This document shows, piece by piece, positions 44,245-50,952 of a stretch of DNA of 64,000 bases (its first letter is position 1; every line of letters starts with the position of its first letter). A program made the position numbers and the translations under genes. The notes beneath the pieces are model-generated. The model had not been told where the DNA came from. It searched no databases and saw nothing but the letters and a program-made list of their open reading frames with translations. The stretch is from Ruminococcus sp. (GTDB taxonomy: Bacteria > Bacillota > Clostridia > Oscillospirales > Ruminococcaceae), in assembly GCA_016288815.1 (NCBI GenBank), contig JAEELF010000037.1, positions 1 to 64,000 of the forward strand, written 5' to 3'.

Positions 44245-45380
44245 ATGCCAAGGAAAACAGCTCAGGAGGTCGCTTCCCAGAATCTTGACCTCAGTATGGA
44301 CGCCTTCTCCAATAGCTTTTCAGAGTACGCAAACTCTTCCGCAGCGCCGGAGGGTACCATGGAGATGGCCTCGGCGATCGCCGGACTCGGCACAATGGAG
44401 GAGCAAACGATCGAAGAATCTCTTAAAACGCTGGAAAAAGGCCTGGAGGTCTGGCTCATAGCCGGCGTTCCAGGTTCCAATAACTATATCAACCTCTGCC
44501 GAAAGCTCGGAAGTGAGCCGGTCAACAACGCACTGCAGAAGCTCGGCGATATGCTCGGTCAAACATTCGAGCCGGCAGCCCTTACCTACGGTGAGAGAAA
44601 GAATGAGGTTCACCCTGATCCCGAGACGACTGTCTCCGAACCGGAGGAAAAGAAGCAGGCCGCCCCGACAGAGCTCGGTGACACAGCTCCCGAGATTGAG
44701 AAGGCCAACGAAGCTGCGCTCAAGGACGCCAAGGGCAGAAGCCTCGGGTACCTCCCTGAGGCCGAACACATAGGGCATCACGCATTCATGGACAAGATCA
44801 GGAGTTACAGCAGGAGATACAGGAGCCGGAGGAGAGCTTTGACTTCATGCCGGATCCTGACGATGTTTATGACAAACAGGGCTGGATCGACAAGCTCAAT
44901 TCCCTCCCGGAGGAAATGCCTGAGGATCCCGAGATCGCAGAACAAGCCATACACGAGATGTTCAAGTGTTCCTGCCATACCATTGCACGTATACTTGCGA
45001 ACGAGATGTACACCGGCACGCTGGTGCAGGGCAAGTCCCACCACATCAGCTACAAGAACAAGAAGCGCAAAAAGGTCGAGGGAGCTGACTGGGTGCGTAT
45101 CGCTAACGCTCACGAAGCGATAATCGACATGAAAACATGGTCACGCACGCTGGAACGCCTGAACAGCCACGCGCGGGTCGGAAAGCGCTCTCAGGAGCTC
45201 TCTCCCCTGTCCGGCAAGGTCAGATGTGCCGCCTGCGGACGTCCCATGATACGCAACGTTTATTACAACAAAGCCAAGGCCATACGGCACTACAACCTCC
45301 AGTGCGCCGCACACAAGACCGGCGCGATGGATTATCCCGTCATATCCCCCGTCTCCCGCGCATACAATATCGCGAGGTGA
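44245..45380 (+). pseudogene. Frameshifted chimera ending in a large serine recombinase fragment
   Basis: An AAGGAGG site and ATG 44245 open a frame of about 190 codons of unknown type (acidic, Glu/Pro-rich). Near 44795 the frame shifts (ATCAGG... continues as QELQQEIQEPEESFDF in the other frame) and reads on to 45380. From about 44980 the second part is the C-terminal region of a large serine recombinase: ARILANEMYTGTLVQGKSHH, DWVRIANAHEAIID, and the zinc-ribbon CAACGRPMIRN...LQCAAH. The catalytic Ser domain is missing. The recombinase sequence stops near 45330, where the cwlD promoter region begins. Confidence 0.65.
45338..45368 (+). promoter_or_regulatory. Sigma-E-like promoter of cwlD
   Basis: CATACAAT at 45361-45368 (sigma-E -10 consensus CATACA-T) with CATAT at 45341-45345, 15 bases upstream. 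It lies 18 bases before the cwlD ATG and is kept in the duplicate at 39911-39941 in weaker form (AATACAAT). Confidence 0.6.
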
Positions 45381-45385
45381 GAAAC

Positions 45386-46120
45386 ATGACCAGAATAAAA
45401 AGACGAATAATCAGCGGCGCGATAGTATTCGGGAGCGTGATGGCTGCTATCGGCGCAGGCGCTAAGCTCAGCCGGCACACCGACCCCGCCGCAGTCCCCG
45501 CAGCACTCTCGGGAGACTTCTCCGAGCCGCCCCTCATCATACTCGATGCCGGACACGGCGGCATCGACGGCGGCTGCACATCAGCGGAGGGCGTCCCGGA
45601 GAAAGGGATAAACCTTAGCATACTGCTCCGCCTGCGCGACCTGCTTGAAATATCGGGCTACGAGGTAGTCGTCACGCGCGACAGCGACATCTCTATACAC
45701 GACAAGGGTGTGGAGGGGATAGCGAACCAGAAGAGCTCCGACATGGACAACCGGCTCGCGATATTCAATTCAGACGACAACGCAGTGTGCCTGTCGGTAC
45801 ATCAGAACCAGTTCACCGACCCGAAGTACAGCGGTGCGCAGATGTTTTACTCGTCGTCGAACGACAGCAGCGAAGCCCTCGCACGCTCACTGCAAACGAG
45901 CTTTGCGGAGCTGCTCCAGCCTGACAACACCCGCGAGATAAAGGAATGCGGCAAGGAGCTGTTCCTTTGCTATTACAGCAAGAACCCGACTGTAATGGTG
46001 GAGTGCGGGTTCCTGTCGAACCCGGAGGAAGCGGCGCTGCTGAACACGGAGGAATACCAGACCAAGGTCGCACTGACCATATTCAGCGGGCTGACAGACT
46101 ACCTCAGCCGCAGAACATAA
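45386..46120 (+). CDS. cwlD: N-acetylmuramoyl-L-alanine amidase CwlD-like
   Basis: 244 residues from ATG 45386 (CGAGGTGAGAAAC site). N-terminal membrane/signal segment, then an Amidase_3 domain with the zinc ligands in ILDAGHGGIDGG (His), VPEKGINLS (Glu) and LSVHQNQF (His), and the catalytic Glu in VMVECGFLSN. CwlD removes the peptide from muramic acid so that muramic-delta-lactam can form in the spore cortex. The KSSDMDNRLAIFN and GAQMFYSS segments fit CwlD better than LytC. The sigma-E-like promoter supports this. Confidence 0.85.
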   Translation: MTRIKRRIISGAIVFGSVMAAIGAGAKLSRHTDPAAVPAALSGDFSEPPLIILDAGHGGIDGGCTSAEGVPEKGINLSILLRLRDLLEISGYEVVVTRDSDISIHDKGVEGIANQKSSDMDNRLAIFNSDDNAVCLSVHQNQFTDPKYSGAQMFYSSSNDSSEALARSLQTSFAELLQPDNTREIKECGKELFLCYYSKNPTVMVECGFLSNPEEAALLNTEEYQTKVALTIFSGLTDYLSRRT

Positions 46121-46302
46121 AGAATCCCCTGCATACCACATGAACCCACACACCGGGCGCCGTTCCGGCGTCCCTGCAGAGCTCGAATTAACACCCCGTT
46201 CACAATCGCATAACACTTTTTACATTGATTTCGGGGACCTTTTGTGATATACTGCTGTAAGGCACGATAATAAAACAGCGAAATATTACAGGAGGTAATA
46301 TA

Positions 46303-47181
46303 ATGGCATATTGCGCATACTGCGGAAAGCAGATACCGGAGGGCACCCTCTGCGACTGCGCGGACGCACAGACGATAGCGCTCGCAGTCCAGCAGGCGAT
46401 GAAGGCACAGCAGCCTCACGCACCCGCCCCGAAGAAGAAAGCGCACCTTTTCATACCGCTGACGGCCCTGCTCCTGATGGCCATAATAGGCGCAGGCGTA
46501 GGCGGATACCTCATCTACCCCGCCCTCAACGGCACCTCGGACAGCTCCCCACGCGCGTCCAGGGGCAAGACTTCTTACACCGCCGAAGCCGACGACACAG
46601 ACACCGACCCCTCCCCTGCTCCGGAGAAGAACGTCCCCGCCGTCCAGACCAATAACACCGACACTCAGACCGCAGCCGCAGCAGTCTCCTCCCAGCCCGG
46701 CAGGACCTACTCCCTGTCCGACTTTGTCCCGGCGGACGAGTACGAGGAGCAGTTCGCAGACTACTATGCCAGCTCCTACGCCGCAGACGGCGCTGAGACC
46801 TACTACTCATACATCTACCCTGCCGAGCTGATAGACGAGCTCCGCACCGACGGCAGCCTCAGCGAGCTCGTGACCGAACGCAACGAAAGCACGTCCAAGT
46901 TCATCGATTCCGGCTCGACCGCAAAGATACTAAGCGTCCTGTCCAGCGAGGAACTCACCTCCGACGAGCTCGAAGCAGTCGAAGACCACTTCAAGGATCT
47001 TTGCTCCGGATACGGACTGAAGTCATGCAGCTTCAGCGTGACCGACGGCGTGCAGCTCGAAGCCGAATACTACTACAACTACGGCAACGGCTCAACCGCG
47101 ACCCGGACAGCGTCCGCGTGCGTGGTATACATCGAGGGCGACGGCTGGAAGGTCATACCGATACCGGTCAGCGCGATGTAA
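46303..47181 (+). CDS. Zinc-ribbon, single-span membrane protein with extracytoplasmic domain
   Basis: 292 residues: an N-terminal zinc ribbon (AYCAYCGKQIPEGTLCDC), a Pro/Lys stretch, one membrane helix (about 48-70), a long Ser/Thr/Asp-rich linker (about 75-130) and a C-terminal domain of about 150 residues of the NTF2/DUF4878-like kind (helical start, then strands with GDGWKVIPI). GGAGG precedes ATG. Proteins of this build are common in clostridia; function unknown. Confidence 0.7.
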   Translation: MAYCAYCGKQIPEGTLCDCADAQTIALAVQQAMKAQQPHAPAPKKKAHLFIPLTALLLMAIIGAGVGGYLIYPALNGTSDSSPRASRGKTSYTAEADDTDTDPSPAPEKNVPAVQTNNTDTQTAAAAVSSQPGRTYSLSDFVPADEYEEQFADYYASSYAADGAETYYSYIYPAELIDELRTDGSLSELVTERNESTSKFIDSGSTAKILSVLSSEELTSDELEAVEDHFKDLCSGYGLKSCSFSVTDGVQLEAEYYYNYGNGSTATRTASACVVYIEGDGWKVIPIPVSAM

Positions 47182-47237
47182 AACTGCCGCCCGCAAAAAC
47201 AGTCCCCGAAGCAAAAAACAGCGCTCATAGAAGCAAT

Positions 47238-47285
47238 AAAGCCATAGTATCCCTGATGAACAGTCAGAAGTGCTATGGCTTTTTC
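47238..47285 (+). terminator. Probable terminator of the zinc-ribbon gene
   Basis: AAAGCCATAG / CTATGGCTTT stem with a 25-base loop, then TTTTC. Just before the promoter of the interrupted HD gene. Confidence 0.6.
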
Positions 47286-47287
47286 TA

Positions 47288-47316
47288 TTGACAGAACATC
47301 AATGCTCTGCTATAAT
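47288..47316 (+). promoter_or_regulatory. Consensus promoter of the interrupted HD-domain gene
   Basis: TTGACA (47288-47293), 17-base spacer, TATAAT (47311-47316). Perfect consensus, 36 bases before the ATG of the truncated gene. Confidence 0.85.
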
Positions 47317-47352
47317 GGTTACTAACACAAATCGGGATTTATAGAGGTGAAA

Positions 47353-47457
47353 ATGTCAATGAATGTTCGCGAATATCTTGATATAATACATATTGCAGAA
47401 AGGCTAAAGGACACTCCGCGCCATTGTGAATTGACAGGCAAAATACAAAACGTTTAA
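47353..47457 (+). pseudogene. 5' end of an HD-domain hydrolase gene, interrupted by the prophage
   Basis: ATG 47353 behind AGAGGTG opens NVREYLDIIHIAERLKDTPRHC, the N-terminus of YfbR-like HD-domain phosphohydrolases, which normally goes on to the AEHSW motif. After the codon for Cys25 the sequence changes to AT-rich prophage DNA and the frame stops at 47455-47457. The rest of the gene is expected beyond the right end of the prophage, outside this window. Confidence 0.7.
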
Positions 47458-47730
47458 AATCCGTGAAAAGCCGAAAAAAGATTTTATTCGTCTGAAAAAT
47501 CACGTAAAATAGGCGATAATCAGGTGTGAAAATGTGCAAAAGCTGATTATGAACAAAATATGAACTGTCAAAAGAAAATGCGTAGAATTTACGGAAATTT
47601 CCGTAAGCTCTACGCATTATTTTTTTTGTTTAAAACCGTTTAAGTGGCATTTAAATATTATTCAAACGAATCTTAAACAGCGTAAAATAGCAATTATTTT
47701 CTGTTTAAAATCTTAAATGCTATTTGAAGT
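47425..47730. mobile_element. Left end of the Mu-like prophage with repeated AT-rich motifs
   Basis: The prophage begins at the TG at 47425-47428. In the first 300 bases short motifs recur: CGTTTAAAAT, GTTTAAAACCGTTTAAG, GGCATTTAAA, CTGTTTAAAATCTTAAATGC and two copies of CGTAAAATAG. Such repeats at the end of a transposable phage are expected to be transposase (MuA-type) binding sites. The element extends to the right edge of the window; its right end and the host duplication are not visible. Confidence 0.6.
47577..47627 (+). terminator. Strong terminator inside the prophage left end
   Basis: AATGCGTAGA... with an inner perfect palindrome TTACGGAAATTTCCGTAA (47589-47606) and closing TCTACGCATT, then eight T. 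It would stop transcription entering from the host HD-gene promoter. Confidence 0.8.
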
Positions 47731-47839
47731 AAAGACAAAAAGGAATGCTTTTTGATGCATGATTTTTTCTGCGGAACTGCGGAACAAAAAATCAAGGGGT
47801 GCGGAACCAGCTTTGCACAATTTATTATACCATTTGTAA

Positions 47840-48304
47840 TTATTTTGAAAACTTATTATTCATCAAGGTTTTCATTTTCTTGGAATAATAAATTGCATCG
47901 TCTGAATCCTTTTTCGTGTATTTTAAAGCCTGTCCTGCGTAAAATGCGGCTTTATCGTATTCCTTTTGATTCTCATATATTATTACAAGTTTTTTGAAAG
48001 CAGGAATATGTATACCGCCTTTTATATCAGCTTTCATATCAGGAGAATTTAAACATGATAAGCAAATATTACAATACTTAATGCATTCATCCAGATATTT
48101 ACTGTCAAGATTTCTGAATTTATAGTAGAAATCTATCATAGGGGATGCAGAGAAATACTCAAAAGAATTTTGCCTTCCCTTATATTTTAAATATGCAGAG
48201 AGCAATTCTTTTTCTTTTTTGGTATCAAAGGCTTGTGGATTTTTCCCCTTTGTCATTTCGGTTGCGGTCGAATGACTCTTAAACAACCTTTCAAAAAAGC
48301 TCAT
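47840..48304 (-). CDS. Unknown helical protein next to the prophage repressor
   Basis: 154 residues, helix-rich, with a TPR-like hairpin (IPAFKKLVIIYENQKEYDKAAFYAGQALKYTKKD). AT-rich. It follows the repressor gene by 16 bases on the same strand, so it is expressed in the lysogen. It could be a superinfection-exclusion or other lysogenic-conversion protein; no family was recognised. Confidence 0.55.
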   Translation of the reverse strand: MSFFERLFKSHSTATEMTKGKNPQAFDTKKEKELLSAYLKYKGRQNSFEYFSASPMIDFYYKFRNLDSKYLDECIKYCNICLSCLNSPDMKADIKGGIHIPAFKKLVIIYENQKEYDKAAFYAGQALKYTKKDSDDAIYYSKKMKTLMNNKFSK

Positions 48305-48320
48305 ATCTTCCTCCTCCAGA

Positions 48321-49028
48321 TTAAATAAGATCAGCTATGCCTATCACGCACCCCTTGCACTCAATATTCCCATCATCGGGGAAAATATCATCGTACTCAG
48401 GATTACGAGATATAATGCAACCATCGCCAGCTTCCTTTATATAACCCTTACCATTCTGGACAAACAGTCCCACTTGACCTACTGGTACTTCCGAAGCAAG
48501 CGAAATATATACGATATCACCGTCATGATAGTCTGGCTCCATACTTTTACCTTCAACCTCTACGGCAAAATCAGCTTGCCGGGCTTCTGGAGTATCTACG
48601 ACTTCTATTGACCTCCATTGATCAGGATCGTTAAGGTCGAAACCTTCGCCGGCTGATACTTTGTTTTCGCTTAATCGTCGGAATGTAAATGAAAGTCGGT
48701 TCTGAACTGCTTCACAGCGTTTAACTTCGATATCAAGGATAGTATCAACAACATCCTTACCGTGTTCATCAAGAATACGGTATTTTTTTATATGTTGTTC
48801 TTCATCGAAACTGCCAAAAGAGCTGTCAGCTTCTTTTCCATATACTAAATAGTCAAGTGATACATTGAAAAAATCTGCTATTTCAATTAGATATTTTCGA
48901 TATGATTTGCTCTTACCAGATTTCCATTCAGAAAAAGCTGCGCTTTTTAATCCAAGATACTTAGTAAGCTCTTGTTGCTCTCGAGTGCCTAATAATAGAG
49001 TAATTCTGTCTAAAATATCCAATTTCAA
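48321..49028 (-). CDS. Prophage repressor: XRE helix-turn-helix plus S24 (LexA/CI-like) domain
   Basis: 235 residues: N-terminal HTH (about 8-65; REQQELTKYLGLKSAAFSEWKSGKSKSYRKYLIEI) and C-terminal S24 domain with the catalytic Ser in VEGKSMEPDYHDGDIVYI (near 161) and Lys in NGKGYIKEA (near 200). An Ala-Gly-type cleavage site is not obvious; ARQADF could serve. It keeps the prophage silent and would self-cleave on RecA activation. It is divergent from the early genes. Confidence 0.88.
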   Translation of the reverse strand: MKLDILDRITLLLGTREQQELTKYLGLKSAAFSEWKSGKSKSYRKYLIEIADFFNVSLDYLVYGKEADSSFGSFDEEQHIKKYRILDEHGKDVVDTILDIEVKRCEAVQNRLSFTFRRLSENKVSAGEGFDLNDPDQWRSIEVVDTPEARQADFAVEVEGKSMEPDYHDGDIVYISLASEVPVGQVGLFVQNGKGYIKEAGDGCIISRNPEYDDIFPDDGNIECKGCVIGIADLI

Positions 49029-49054
49029 TACATCTCCTTTGTTTATTACAACTA

Positions 49055-49119
49055 AATTAGAAAAAATCTAATTTGCGATCAGAAATCTTCTTGACATTTA
49101 GAAATTTTCCAGTTATAAT
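49055..49119. promoter_or_regulatory. Repressor/early switch: operator palindrome and consensus early promoter
   Basis: A palindrome AAATTAGA-A5-TCTAATTT (about 49054-49074) lies between the repressor start and TTGACA (49091-49096), 17-base spacer, TATAAT (49114-49119), which faces right to the early genes. A half-site-like TTTAGAAATTTT overlaps the spacer (49097-49108). A weaker leftward promoter for the repressor overlaps the palindrome. Confidence 0.7.
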
Positions 49120-49208
49120 ATTAATGATGAATATTTTAAGGCGCAGTAAGCCTTATGATAATTCTATCACAAGTAACTTGAAATGTAAATAGGAAAGGAA
49201 TGATTTTT

Positions 49209-49427
49209 ATGAAAGTAAAGGTCAAAAGAAGAAAGCCTGCTTCAGTTGCAGCGGAATTTACACCGTACAATGAATATTACGATCAGCATATAAGTACTAA
49301 AACTCGATGCTTAGAGTGTAATTACTATAAAGAATCTGCTAATGGTTACAGTATGTTTGTATTACTGCCCCTGCCTATCAGCATAATTGCTCTGCTTCTC
49401 AGTGCTTTAAGGTTCATTTTACAATAA
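49209..49427 (+). CDS. Small early prophage protein with a C-terminal membrane helix
   Basis: 72 residues if started at ATG 49209 (about 10 bases after AGGAAAGG); ATG 49200 adds three residues but sits too near that site. Basic N-terminus (KVKVKRRK), a CxxC pair (TRCLECNYYK) and a membrane helix (about 51-70). First gene from the early promoter. Function unknown. Confidence 0.5.
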   Translation: MKVKVKRRKPASVAAEFTPYNEYYDQHISTKTRCLECNYYKESANGYSMFVLLPLPISIIALLLSALRFILQ

Positions 49428-49764
49428 TACTGATAATAGAAACCGCTAAAGCTGCCAGAGACATTATGTTTGAGATGATCAAAGGTACTATATAACGCAT
49501 ATTGTTTTGATGTCTCTCTTCTAAATATGCAATTCCTTTAGGAGTAATTCTGTATACGTTTGTTTTGATTGGCATACTTCTTCCGCCTAAAGAATGTATG
49601 CATCCATTTGTTTTATTAAAAAGATAGCCTTCTTTATCAAGGTATCGCAGATTGTCCAAAGCGATTTCTCCATATCTCATTTTTAGTGTTTCAAAATTTG
49701 AATTGGGGTTCTTCTTTATATAACTCAGTAATTTAACTGATTTTTTATCTAACATACAATACAC
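49414..49764 (-). CDS. Winged-helix-like protein with C-terminal membrane segment
   Basis: 116 residues on the strand opposite to the early genes: LDKKSVKLLSYIKKNPNSNFETLKMRYG and NLRYLDKEGYLFNK look like a winged helix with NVYRITPKGIAYLEER as wing; a hydrophobic helix ends it (about 92-114). It overlaps the end of the preceding gene by 14 bases, tail to tail. Function unknown. Confidence 0.5.
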   Translation of the reverse strand: MYCMLDKKSVKLLSYIKKNPNSNFETLKMRYGEIALDNLRYLDKEGYLFNKTNGCIHSLGGRSMPIKTNVYRITPKGIAYLEERHQNNMRYIVPLIISNIMSLAALAVSIISIIVK

Positions 49765-49789
49765 CTCTTTTATAGAAAGGACTGATAAT

Positions 49790-50002
49790 ATGACCTTAGG
49801 AAATAAGATAAGAAACCGCCGTGAGGAGCTGGGGCTTACTCAGCCGGAGCTGGCGGAAAAGACAAAGCTCACTCAGGGGTACATCTCCAGAGTAGAAAAT
49901 GACAAGTTCATACCGAAAGCCAGCACCCTGCTCCTGCTTGCTTCCTCACTAAAACTCCCGGCGAAGGAGCTGCTGAGTGTTACTGAGAGGAGGGCGAGCT
50001 GA
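49790..50002 (+). CDS. Cro-like XRE-family DNA-binding protein
   Basis: 70 residues, one helix-turn-helix: IRNRREELGLTQPELAEKTKLTQGYISRVENDKFIPKASTL. AGAAAGGACTG site. It is placed early and rightward like Cro/Ner in temperate and Mu-like phages, and probably shuts off the repressor or tunes early transcription. GC is higher than in its immediate neighbours. The next gene starts at its last base. Confidence 0.85.
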   Translation: MTLGNKIRNRREELGLTQPELAEKTKLTQGYISRVENDKFIPKASTLLLLASSLKLPAKELLSVTERRAS

Positions 50003-50250
50003 TGGATGATAATTCAAAATACATTATCCCGGAAGTCGGCAGAGTCTATGAGAATAAGAACGGCTTCAAATATCGCTGTACGGGTCTCCGAATCAACGCC
50101 TGCGGCAACGCAGCGATAATGGAGAATCTGACAAGCGGCTGGACGTGCAGAGCCTATGGAATTAAGGAATATCCTGACGGGAAGATCGAATGGGCTTTTT
50201 CCGGCGGTGGCTTTTTTGCAGAAAGGAACGAACAATGCAGAATAGGATAG
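50002..50250 (+). CDS. Small prophage protein of unknown function
   Basis: 82 residues; ATG overlaps the previous stop (TGATG). Strand-rich, with a pattern of a small beta domain (GRVYENKNGFKYRCTGL, GNAAIMENLTSGWTCRAYGI) seen in many phage early proteins. No motif for a function. It overlaps the next gene's start. Confidence 0.6.
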   Translation: MDDNSKYIIPEVGRVYENKNGFKYRCTGLRINACGNAAIMENLTSGWTCRAYGIKEYPDGKIEWAFSGGGFFAERNEQCRIG

Positions 50251-50423
50251 TAGAAGCCTTCAACGAGACATACAACTGCAAATACAAGAGCTTTGCACAG
50301 ATCAGGAAAGAGTATCCTGTAACTGAGATACTCGATGTGTGGCTAAGATATGAAGGCATAGTCGGATACACAAGAGACATCATCGACCTGCTCGGTGAAT
50401 GTGAAGTATACATAGAAGAATAG
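50235..50423 (+). CDS. Small prophage protein of unknown function
   Basis: 62 residues from ATG 50235 (GAAAGGAACG site). Short helical protein with ITEILDVWLRYEGIVGYTRDIIDLL-like helix pattern; no family recognised. Its TAG stop overlaps the first base of the first hammerhead-like element. Confidence 0.55.
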   Translation: MQNRIVEAFNETYNCKYKSFAQIRKEYPVTEILDVWLRYEGIVGYTRDIIDLLGECEVYIEE

Positions 50424-50488
50424 CCGAAACAGCGGACGTGCTCCGCTGTCTGCCGGGGACGGTCTCCCGGCACTGACGATGGCAGACC
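50423..50488 (+). ncRNA. Hammerhead-like ribozyme element, copy A
   Basis: 66 bases in type II order. GCC (50423-50425), GAA plus A (50426-50429), stem III ACAGCGGA/TCCGCTGT (50429-50436 with 50442-50449), then C at 50450, giving the GTC cleavage triplet; predicted cut 50450/50451. Stem I TGCCGGG/CCCGGCA (50451-50457 with 50466-50472), core CTGACGA (50473-50479), T, then GGC pairing with the opening GCC as stem II. Loop I GGTCT (50461-50465) pairs with AGACC (50484-50488). Odd: stem II is short and a T is inserted before it. Confidence 0.7.
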
Positions 50489-50521
50489 AAGAAACTTGAA
50501 AACAGAAAAGAGGTGAGAAAT

Positions 50522-50866
50522 GTGAAAGCAACATATTTTGCGTTCTATCTCAACACGATCACAAAAGCAGTAAACGCATTGTGCGGTGCAGCAACCGGCG
50601 CGGATCTGTCTACAGGCACTATGCTCAAGGTAATATCCGAAATGAAAGGAATCGAACAGTCGACTGCTGATTTCATAACCGAGCTGGAGCTTGCCAAATC
50701 TGCAAAAGAAGCTGTAAGATCGTGCAAGCGCAGGTTTATCTATGCCAACAATTATGTGATCGTGCACTTACAAAAAATCCAGTCACAGGGCTATGACTTT
50801 AGCGAGTACATTGAAGCCCTGAAACTGGAATCAAAGACATTAAAAGAGGAGTTAAACTCTCTTTAA
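50522..50866 (+). CDS. Unknown early prophage protein
   Basis: 114 residues from GTG 50522 (AGAGGTGAG site); GTG 50513 is possible. All-helical; no motif recognised. It lies 34 bases after the first hammerhead-like element and before the transposase gene. Confidence 0.5.
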   Translation: MKATYFAFYLNTITKAVNALCGAATGADLSTGTMLKVISEMKGIEQSTADFITELELAKSAKEAVRSCKRRFIYANNYVIVHLQKIQSQGYDFSEYIEALKLESKTLKEELNSL

Positions 50867-50952
50867 TGCTCAGTTAAAGTGTATCACAGAAATCAGTATT
50901 TGTCAAGAAAATTTTTGCCGGGGCTTGCTGCTCCGGCGGAAAGGAGGTACAA

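Noticed and set aside
49790-50002. Cro-like gene as antitoxin of a toxin-antitoxin pair
   Set aside because: The following 82-residue protein has no toxin motif, and the position opposite the repressor fits Cro/Ner.
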